Below, one piece after another: positions 1 through 4,738 of a stretch of 5,355 bases of DNA (position 1 is the stretch's first letter; every line of letters starts with the position of its first letter). Source of the stretch: an uncultured bacterium (GTDB lineage: Bacteria > Actinomycetota > Aquicultoria > SKW223); NCBI GenBank assembly GCA_938042205.1, contig CALIRS010000084.1, positions 1 through 5,355 of the forward strand, read 5' to 3'. A model generated the notes under the pieces. It did no database searches, was not told the origin of the DNA, and was given only the letters and a program-made list of their open reading frames with translations. The translations under genes and the position numbers were made by a program.

Positions 1-407
1 CCGAGTTCTACTGTGGCGGAAAATTCCCCTACCTGCTTTATCTGTGTAGCAAAATGAATTTGTTTCTTATCAAGTTTTATCCCATGCTGGTTTAAAAGAG
101 CATTAGCTACTTCCTTTTGAGTAACCGCTCCAAAAAGCTTGCCCATTTCTCCAGCTTTCTTTTTGAGGACTATTTCAGTGTTTTTCAGAAGCTCTGCAAG
201 TTTCCTTAATTCTTCCTCATGTTTTTTCTTTTTCTTTTCGGAACTGGCGATTTTTTGCTGATATTCATTGATAATTTCGGGAGTCGCTTTAATCGCCAGT
301 TTTTTTCTGAAAAGAAAGTTGTTAGCATATCCTTGTGAAACTTCCTTGATTTCACCTTTCTTACCAAGTCCTTCGACGTTTTCGATAAGAAATACCTTAA
401 TCTTCAT
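1..407 (-). CDS. rplI: 50S ribosomal protein L9 (3' end beyond window)
   Basis: Translating the minus strand from the ATG at 407 gives 135 codons of an uninterrupted reading frame that leaves the window at base 1. It begins [20 protein letters not shown] and continues with [19 protein letters not shown], the N-terminal L9 domain with its signature G-x-G-N-x-L/F-like loop. A long Lys/Glu-rich connecting helix follows (about residues 45-80), then the C-terminal domain ([16 protein letters not shown]...). L9 is usually close to 150 residues, so only about a dozen C-terminal residues are missing. L9 binds 23S rRNA at the base of the L1 stalk and helps maintain translational fidelity. The gene starts 15 nt after the stop of the degenerate GGDEF gene. 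No good Shine-Dalgarno is visible in that gap: the nearest purine run (AAAGAAGAG) is 18 nt upstream and lies inside the preceding gene, so translation may depend on coupling. Confidence 0.97.
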   Translation of the reverse strand, partial: MKIKVFLIENVEGLGKKGEIKEVSQGYANNFLFRKKLAIKATPEIINEYQQKIASSEKKKKKHEEELRKLAELLKNTEIVLKKKAGEMGKLFGAVTQKEVANALLNQHGIKLDKKQIHFATQIKQVGEFSATVEL

Positions 408-422
408 ATGTGATATTTTAGG

Positions 423-986
423 TTACTCTTCTTTCAGTATGCGAGAAAGTTTTTCAATTTCTACTTTGTTTTCCGGAAAACTGAGAAGCTTAACTTGATA
501 TTCTGATGGTAATTTTTCTGCCTGCAAAATCTCTGTCGTTTTCAGGTTTAGTCTGGATACAGGGATCTCTGAAGCCTGTTTTGTGGTCATAGGGAACAAA
601 AGCATTAGCTGACATTTATCTGTTCGAGCAACAACATCACTGAACCGGGTGTCTTTGGAAATAGATAAAGCCAGCTTCCTTAAAATTGGGGGTAGTTCAT
701 CATCCGGGATATCTTTAGACAAAACGTCAAAGTCATAAATTGCCAGTGAAAATTGGGAGCCATAACGTACCGCACGGTAGATTTCTTCCTCCAGTTTTTT
801 CTGAAAAAAGTTTTTATTATAAACGCCTGATTCTGGATCTACTAACAGGTATTTATCAGGCTGTGAAGAGCGGATTGTCTCTGAACCGATCTTTTCTGAC
901 TTGCGAATAAGTGCTATAAGGAGAATTATTATCACGATCAATAAAGCGCTGATTACAAAAAAAACCACGATCAAGTTTGGAGCCAT
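423..986 (-). CDS. Membrane-anchored protein with degenerate GGDEF domain
   Basis: This 187-residue protein has one N-terminal transmembrane helix (about residues 4-27, IVVFFVISALLIVIIILLIA) followed by Arg/Lys and a short linker. A GGDEF-fold domain runs from about residue 49 to the end. Its opening motif DPESGVYN (50-57) matches the family's D-x-L-T-G-L-Y-N. D85-F-D87 matches the D-x-D strand that carries a metal ligand. The guanine-binding N/D positions that normally follow are lost in a shortened loop, and the signature GGDEF is replaced by DKCQL (123-127). It should therefore not make c-di-GMP. An RxxD (R114-F-S-D117) sits five residues before the signature, as in the c-di-GMP inhibitory I-site, so a binding role is possible (inference). 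I chose the ATG at 986 because GGGGGT lies 5 nt upstream; a TTG at 998 would add four residues but lacks a Shine-Dalgarno. By position it is the counterpart of GdpP/YybT, without the PAS and DHH domains. Confidence 0.8.
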   Translation of the reverse strand: MAPNLIVVFFVISALLIVIIILLIALIRKSEKIGSETIRSSQPDKYLLVDPESGVYNKNFFQKKLEEEIYRAVRYGSQFSLAIYDFDVLSKDIPDDELPPILRKLALSISKDTRFSDVVARTDKCQLMLLFPMTTKQASEIPVSRLNLKTTEILQAEKLPSEYQVKLLSFPENKVEIEKLSRILKEE

Positions 987-1057
987 CTGAACCCCCAAGG
1001 ATCTTATTGAATTATAAAATGATACTACGATGATTAGTTATCGTAGAAATAGATTGA
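987..1057 (-). promoter_or_regulatory. rpsR/GGDEF spacer: small hairpin plus perfect -10 box
   Basis: The 71-nt gap contains a perfect inverted repeat, CTACGAT (1046-1040) and ATCGTAG (1031-1025), with an 8-nt loop. In the minus-strand transcript it is followed by TATCATTTTATAATT. The stem has only three G-C pairs and the T-tract is broken, so as a terminator it would be weak. The same tract holds a perfect TATAAT at 1016-1011. The bases 17-18 nt upstream of it (AACTAA or TAACTA) are a poor -35. The element could be an attenuator, an RNA processing site, or an internal promoter for the GGDEF and rplI genes; the sequence does not decide between these. Confidence 0.4.
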
Positions 1058-1276
1058 CTACCTCGATATATATGGAAGAAGAGCCATCTCTCTGGCTCTT
1101 TTGATTGCTGTCGCCAGTTTTCTTTGATGTTTAGCACATGTGCCAGTAGCCCGACGACTTCTAATTTTGGCTTTGTCAGAGATAAACCTTTTTAAGAGAT
1201 CAATATCTTTATAGTCAATAGGTGCGTTTTCCTTACAAAAGTAGCAAACTTTCTTTTTTCTTCTCCAGCCATCCAT
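1058..1276 (-). CDS. rpsR: 30S ribosomal protein S18
   Basis: This 72-residue protein has the full S18 signature: [46 protein letters not shown] and MALLPY. S18 forms a heterodimer with S6 and joins the platform of the small subunit next to helices 22-23 of 16S rRNA. The four residues C11, C14, C47 and H50 form a CxxC...CxxH pattern, so this is the cysteine-containing (C+) form, expected to bind zinc. The start is the ATG at 1276, which shares its A with the TGA of ssb (TGATG). An in-frame TTG lies immediately upstream at 1279. The ATG is preferred because GGTGGTGA (1290-1283) then sits 6 nt away instead of 3. That Shine-Dalgarno lies within ssb, which points to translational coupling. Confidence 0.97.
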   Translation of the reverse strand: MDGWRRKKKVCYFCKENAPIDYKDIDLLKRFISDKAKIRSRRATGTCAKHQRKLATAIKRAREMALLPYISR

Positions 1277-1746
1277 CAACTTTCACCACCTTCAAATACA
1301 AAATCGTTTAGCTCATCATCAAGGTCACCGTTTAAGACATGCAGCGGTTCGGTAGTCTCATCAGGTTCTTTAACAGGAGTTTCGATGTGGTTATCACCTT
1401 GAGCCACTTCTCCTGAAACTGACCTTGTGGCTCTATCTAAGAATTGGATATTTTGAGCCTCTACTTCAAGCTTCGAGTTTATTTTTCCGTCTTGACCTTG
1501 CCAGCTATATTGTCGAAGTGAACCATCAACAGCAATTCTTGCACCCTTCCTGAGCATTTGCTGACAGAGTTCAGCCAATTTTCTCCAGGCAACTACGTCT
1601 ATAAAACTTGCTTGAGGCTCACCTTCTCTCGTAGGCCGCCTGTTGACAGCGATGCGAAGTCTGGCGAGTATTATACCGTCGGGAGTAGTTCTGATTTCAG
1701 GATCCCGAACCAGCCTTCCTACCAGTATTACCTTATTAATATCCAT
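1276..1746 (-). CDS. ssb: Single-stranded DNA-binding protein
   Basis: This 156-residue SSB binds single-stranded DNA as a tetramer during replication, recombination and repair. The OB fold covers about residues 1-105: [19 protein letters not shown], then [23 protein letters not shown] (with the conserved W54), [16 protein letters not shown] and [11 protein letters not shown] polar, presumably disordered linker runs from about 106 to 138, and an acidic tail begins at [11 protein letters not shown]. Unlike the usual SSB, whose acidic tail ends in a terminal Pro-Phe, this one continues for five more residues (EGGES) after the last Phe and has no Pro-Phe. The start ATG is preceded by GGAAG at about 10 nt spacing, a modest ribosome binding site. 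The gene lies 41 nt after rpsF and overlaps rpsR by one base. Confidence 0.96.
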   Translation of the reverse strand: MDINKVILVGRLVRDPEIRTTPDGIILARLRIAVNRRPTREGEPQASFIDVVAWRKLAELCQQMLRKGARIAVDGSLRQYSWQGQDGKINSKLEVEAQNIQFLDRATRSVSGEVAQGDNHIETPVKEPDETTEPLHVLNGDLDDELNDFVFEGGES

Positions 1747-1787
1747 ATTTCATCATCTTCCATTCCTTCAGTTATATTTCTAAATAT

Positions 1788-2066
1788 TTATCTTCTTACT
1801 ATTAGATATCTGATGATGTCATCGCTTAAATGAAGTCGCCTCTCGATTTCTTTCAAGTGCTTTGTAGTTGTTTTGAAATCAATTATATAATAGTATCCTT
1901 CTTCGAAATCATCGATTTTGTAGGCTAACTTCTTTTTGCCCCATTTCGTGGTATTTTCTACCTCGCCATCTTTTTTAATCAGATCATTAAAAGTCTTTAA
2001 AATTTTTTCAGCGTCTTCCTTTGAAAGACGAGGCTGCACTATGAACATCACTTCATAAGAACCCAA
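1788..2066 (-). CDS. rpsF: 30S ribosomal protein S6 (TTG start)
   Basis: This 92-residue protein matches S6 throughout: SYEVMFIVQPRLSKEDAEKIL at the N terminus, then WGKKKLAYKIDDFEEGYYYIIDF and the helix/strand HLKEIERRLHLSDDIIRYLIVR. S6 pairs with S18 in the 30S platform. The chosen start is TTG at 2066. It is preceded by an excellent Shine-Dalgarno, GGGAGGTG (2082-2075), with 8 nt spacing, and it gives the usual S6 N terminus ending just before Tyr-Glu-Val-Met. The ATG at residue 7 would remove the first beta strand and has no such site. The gene opens the rpsF-ssb-rpsR unit and has its own promoter and a structured leader. S6 autoregulation together with S18 is known in other bacteria. Confidence 0.97.
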   Translation of the reverse strand: MGSYEVMFIVQPRLSKEDAEKILKTFNDLIKKDGEVENTTKWGKKKLAYKIDDFEEGYYYIIDFKTTTKHLKEIERRLHLSDDIIRYLIVRR

Positions 2067-2130
2067 CTAATTAACACCTCCCTTCGGACTCGTGGCCCCC
2101 GCCTTTATCAACGGGAGCAGGGAATCGAAT
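2067..2130 (-). promoter_or_regulatory. rpsF 5' leader, candidate S6:S18 autoregulatory RNA
   Basis: This is the roughly 64-nt leader between the predicted transcription start (near 2130) and the rpsF start codon. A 7-bp hairpin can form from GCTCCCG (2118-2112) and CGGGGGC (2101-2095, one G-U pair) around a 10-nt loop. The inner part of the left arm, CTCCC (2117-2113), is also perfectly complementary to GGGAG (2082-2078) in the Shine-Dalgarno. The two pairings exclude each other, so the RNA could switch between an open and a closed ribosome site. CCG triplets are present in the left arm and in TCCGAAGG (2088-2081). Known S6:S18 leader motifs contain a conserved CCG, but I could not match the full consensus fold by eye. 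Confidence 0.45.
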
Positions 2131-2134
2131 GGCG

Positions 2135-2163
2135 ATTATATCAACACTTTACGCAAAGCTCAA
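2135..2163 (-). promoter_or_regulatory. Promoter of rpsF-ssb-rpsR
   Basis: The minus strand has TTGAGC (2163-2158, four of six matches to TTGACA), a 17-nt spacer and a perfect TATAAT (2140-2135). This predicts a start near 2130, about 64 nt upstream of the rpsF start codon. The -35 box includes the TGA stop codon of the upstream M23 gene. The spacing and perfect -10 make this the most convincing sigma-70-type promoter in the window. Confidence 0.7.
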
Positions 2164-3302
2164 TGAGAAAAGCAGTATTTTAATGCTTTGATCCCAGCCT
2201 TTCTTTTTGAAAGCATCCTGAATAGGGCTGGCATTATGCAGGATAATAGCAATATGATCACCCCATTTATGAAATTGTTAATATTGCTCTTTTTACTAAG
2301 CAAAAAGGGCCTTTCTTTATTAAGAGATTCACTGGAGAAGTTTTTATTTTTAGAAAACAAACGGCTCGCTTTTCTCTCCTTCTTGCTTCCTGCACTTTCA
2401 GGCTCGTATTTAATTTTCGAAATCTTTTCTTTAAGATTTGTAATTTGAATACTCTCTGCTTTTTCAGGTTTTTGATAGTTCGCAAGCGTTTTTTCTTCCG
2501 CGGGGCGGGGGCTATCCTCTTTAAACTGACAGTGAAAATTGACGCCCGTGCGCGACTCATCAACAGAAGTAACCAAAATTCCAGAATCCAGTGCTTTAGA
2601 AGATTTTTTAGTTTCTCTGGATGTGTCTATTTGCTTTCTAACATCGATTTCTAATTTGGAGGCATGTTCTTTTATGACAGAAATTTTTGGCTGACTGTCA
2701 GGTAATGACGCTGGCAGATCAAAAATGCTATTTTCCCGGTATGCGATTTCTGGAGTGTTATTCAAAACTACCTGTTCATAGGCTGCTAAATCTCTTTTTT
2801 CTGTGGGAGTGATTATTGTAAAAGTGGGAAGGAATGGCAAGGGATCAATATAATTTCCCTGTGGATCGATGAGGCCGAGATGGATGTGAGGCTCGGAGGA
2901 TGATCTATCACCGAAAAAAGCAACTGTCCCGATTTTGGCTCCTGGTTCGATAAACATTTCCTTTTTTACAAATATTTTTTCAAGTTGCAGAAGTGTCACC
3001 CGGTACCCTGAAGGCGTTAAAATAGAAATCGTTCCTCCCCCGGCAGGGGTAAATCCTGTAAAGAAGACCTTACCTCTAACAGGTGAAATTACTGTAGTAC
3101 CCGGCTCAGCAGAGATGTCTATGCCATGGTGAATTTTTGGACTCTGAAAATTATTTTCACCAAAACTCAATATCACTTCGCCGTTTACAGGCCAATGCTC
3201 GAGCTGAATTTCATTGCTTAATCCGGTAGAAACTCCATGCGGACTCCATAAGAAAATGCTTGATAGAATGCTCAGGGTTAAAAGAATTTTCCTAAGTTTC
3301 AT
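2160..3302 (-). CDS. Secreted/membrane-anchored M23 (LytM-type) protein
   Basis: This 380-residue envelope protein starts with a signal-like segment (MKLRKILLTLSILSSIFLW). A LytM/M23 domain follows (about 35-160): WPVNGEVILSFG, H58-HGI-D62 (the HxxxD zinc motif), GTTVISPVRGKVFFTG, PGAKIGTVA and PH139-I-H141LG (the HxH motif), ending YIDPLPFL. M23 enzymes are zinc endopeptidases that cut peptidoglycan cross-bridges or stem peptides. The extra catalytic His normally found in the TLYxHLS segment is Gln here (TLLQ106L), as in some divergent M23 proteins, so activity is uncertain. Residues about 162-340 are a Lys/Ser/Glu-rich linker with no domain I recognise. Residues about 344-362 (FINGVIILLLSCIMPALF) look like a C-terminal membrane helix followed by KRK. 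The ATG at 3302 has AAGGGG 10 nt upstream. It lies 113 nt after ychF and its stop overlaps the rpsF promoter. The exact role is unknown. Confidence 0.85.
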   Translation of the reverse strand: MKLRKILLTLSILSSIFLWSPHGVSTGLSNEIQLEHWPVNGEVILSFGENNFQSPKIHHGIDISAEPGTTVISPVRGKVFFTGFTPAGGGTISILTPSGYRVTLLQLEKIFVKKEMFIEPGAKIGTVAFFGDRSSSEPHIHLGLIDPQGNYIDPLPFLPTFTIITPTEKRDLAAYEQVVLNNTPEIAYRENSIFDLPASLPDSQPKISVIKEHASKLEIDVRKQIDTSRETKKSSKALDSGILVTSVDESRTGVNFHCQFKEDSPRPAEEKTLANYQKPEKAESIQITNLKEKISKIKYEPESAGSKKERKASRLFSKNKNFSSESLNKERPFLLSKKSNINNFINGVIILLLSCIMPALFRMLSKRKAGIKALKYCFSH

Positions 3303-3415
3303 GATACAAACGCCCCTTCATGAATTAGTGTTTAAATTCTTGCGCAGAAAGGAAAGTTTAAAAATAGGAACTATCTACCAGCAACCATGATTTTTCTACT
3401 ATTTATATTTATTTG

Positions 3416-4498
3416 TCAGGAGGTGAATTTAAAAGTAATCACGTCACCATCATTAACGATATACTCGCGTCCTTCAATTAAAACCTTCCCCTGTTCACGA
3501 GCAACCACTCGGGATCCAGCATTAACCAGATCTTCCCAGAACACAACCTCCGCTTTGATAAAACCCTTTGCCATGTCAGTATGAACTCTGGCGGCTGCAT
3601 CCACCGCAGTTGCGCCTTTTTTCAGCTCCCAGGCGCGACATTCTTTGGATTCCGTAGTGAAGAAACTAATGAGCCCTGAAAGCCTGTATGCTTCTCTCGC
3701 AACAGCTTTAACGGTAAATTCAGATATTCCAAATGATTCAGCAAGTTCTTTTCTTTCAGTTTCATCTTCAATCTCCTTCAACTCCATTTCAGTTTTTGCA
3801 GCTGAAAGAAGAGCCGCAGCATGGTGTTCTCGAGCTAAATTCTCAACTTCAAAAAATAGCTCTTTTGACTTTTCTGAAGCAGGGTCCTCAACATTTAACA
3901 CAAAAAGAGCAGGTTTAGCAGTAATTAAGTCGTTAAAAAAAATTTTTTTAAGTTGGTATTCACTTTCTTCTAAAAGATATAAAGGCTTGAAACTTTCAAG
4001 CCAGGCTTTTGCTTCTTCAAGAGCATTTAATTCCTGAATTTCATCTTTGTCTCCTGCCCTGACTCTTTTTTTAACTTTTTCCAGGCGCCTTTCGATTATT
4101 TCAAGGTCAGAAAGAATAAATTCAATAATTACTGTTTGGGCGTCTCGTATAGGTACTGGTTCTCCTTCTGTTTCCAGGTAAAATCCTCTCAGAGTATGAA
4201 CGATTACGTCTACTCCCCGGATAGCGGAAAGAAATTGATTACCAAGACCCTCTCCTTTACTTGCCCCTTCAATCAAACCTGCCACATCCACAAATTTAAT
4301 TGTAGCTGGAACAACTTTTTCTGCGTGTTCAACTTCTGCTACTTTAAAAAGTCTTTCATCTTGAATGTGGGCGATACCAATGTTTGGATCAACTGTAGTA
4401 AATCGGTAAGCATTACAGCGTGCATGAGCTCCTGTGAGAGCGTTAAAAAGTGTAGTTTTACCAGCGTTTGGCACTCCCGCGATTCCTGCCTGCAACAA
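3416..4498 (-). CDS. ychF: Redox-regulated/ribosome-associated ATPase YchF (OLA1 family)
   Basis: This 360-residue protein has close to the family's usual length of about 363 and is complete. The P-loop is GVPNAGKTT (8-16), followed by the YchF-type segment YRFTTVDPNIGIA (31-43). The Walker B/G3 motif is DVAGLIEGASKGEGLGNQFL (71-90), and the NKxD position is occupied by LNVED (201-205), matching YchF's preference for ATP over GTP. A helical coiled-coil region covers about 130-185. The C-terminal TGS domain is SFFTTESKECRAWELKKG...AAARVHTDMAKGFIKAEVV...GDVITFKF (278-358). YchF binds ribosomes and is linked to translation and stress responses. The start is TTG at 4498; a second TTG follows directly at 4495. 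Both lie downstream of GAGGT (4507-4503), at 4 and 7 nt, so the true start could be one codon later. It has its own upstream spacer with a candidate promoter. Confidence 0.97.
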   Translation of the reverse strand: MLQAGIAGVPNAGKTTLFNALTGAHARCNAYRFTTVDPNIGIAHIQDERLFKVAEVEHAEKVVPATIKFVDVAGLIEGASKGEGLGNQFLSAIRGVDVIVHTLRGFYLETEGEPVPIRDAQTVIIEFILSDLEIIERRLEKVKKRVRAGDKDEIQELNALEEAKAWLESFKPLYLLEESEYQLKKIFFNDLITAKPALFVLNVEDPASEKSKELFFEVENLAREHHAAALLSAAKTEMELKEIEDETERKELAESFGISEFTVKAVAREAYRLSGLISFFTTESKECRAWELKKGATAVDAAARVHTDMAKGFIKAEVVFWEDLVNAGSRVVAREQGKVLIEGREYIVNDGDVITFKFTS

Positions 4499-4523
4499 AC
4501 TTACCTCGAAAAGTAATAGATAG

Positions 4524-4556
4524 ATTGTACTATACCGTATAACTTTCTTATCTGAA
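4524..4556 (-). promoter_or_regulatory. Candidate ychF promoter
   Basis: On the minus strand, TTCAGA (4556-4551, four of six matches) is followed after 16 nt by TATAGT (4534-4529, five of six). An overlapping TACAAT (4529-4524) is an alternative -10 without a good -35. The position, about 25 to 35 nt before the ychF start, fits a short untranslated leader. The call rests on box similarity alone. Confidence 0.4.
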
Positions 4557-4582
4557 GGATGGAAAAATATATTTTACCTATG

Positions 4583-4633
4583 GACTTAAAAAATTAAACG
4601 AAATTCTAAAAAAATTATAAAACTTTTAAAGTC
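4583..4633. repeat. AT-rich imperfect inverted repeat
   Basis: GACTTAAAA (4583-4591) and TTTTAAAGTC (4624-4633) are complementary except for one extra A, and they flank a run of A-rich sequence. The surrounding 4559-4630 is almost entirely A and T. It could act as an UP-like element, a bent region or a protein site in the divergent promoter region. It could also be chance in such biased sequence. Confidence 0.25.
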
Positions 4634-4676
4634 ACTAACCGTGCAGGCCGATACCAGTTAACAATTTAGTGTGAAA

Positions 4677-4696
4677 TATGTAACGTAAGTTACATA
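4677..4696. promoter_or_regulatory. 20-bp palindrome, candidate operator of the HdrA-like gene
   Basis: TATGTAAC (4677-4684) and GTTACATA (4689-4696) are perfect inverted copies separated by GTAA. An 8+8 bp perfect palindrome of this size fits a dimeric regulator such as a CRP/FNR-, Rex- or TetR-type protein, but it does not exactly match the CRP, FNR or Rex consensus as I know them. It ends 42 bp before the ATG of the HdrA-like gene. A weak promoter, TTAACA (4658-4663) with TAACGT (4681-4686) 17 nt later, would place the palindrome over the -10 box and favour repression. That promoter is uncertain. Confidence 0.5.
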
Positions 4697-4738
4697 AAAA
4701 CTTGAAACTTAAACATTTTTTGGTTAGAGGAGGAAAAC

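Noticed and set aside
268..498. Plus-strand open frame spanning rplI and the GGDEF gene
   Set aside because: It is antisense to two genes and has no family resemblance.
2267..2563. Minus-strand open frame of 98 codons within the M23 gene
   Set aside because: It is in another frame of a well-supported gene, is very rich in Lys/Arg because it shadows a Lys-rich linker, and has no recognisable motif.
3360..3376. Possible terminator after ychF: ATAG-TTC-CTAT stem followed by T residues
   Set aside because: The stem is 4 to 6 bp, nearly all A-T and with one wobble pair, and the T-run is needed to form part of the stem, so it is too weak to call.
3393..3419. Possible promoter for the M23 gene: CTGACA and TAGAAA
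   Set aside because: The -35 is good, but the spacer is only 15 nt and the -10 is poor. No other convincing promoter was found in the 113-nt spacer.
3645..4037. Plus-strand open frame of 130 codons opposite ychF
   Set aside because: It is antisense to a strongly conserved gene. Its Ser/Ala-rich translation is what a complementary strand typically gives.
4136..4516. Plus-strand open frame opposite the ychF P-loop region
   Set aside because: It is antisense to the conserved ATPase domain and its composition looks random.
4616..4621. TATAAA as a -10 box for the HdrA-like gene
   Set aside because: There is no acceptable -35 at 16-18 nt (only TTAAAC, three of six), and such a box is expected by chance in this A/T-only stretch.
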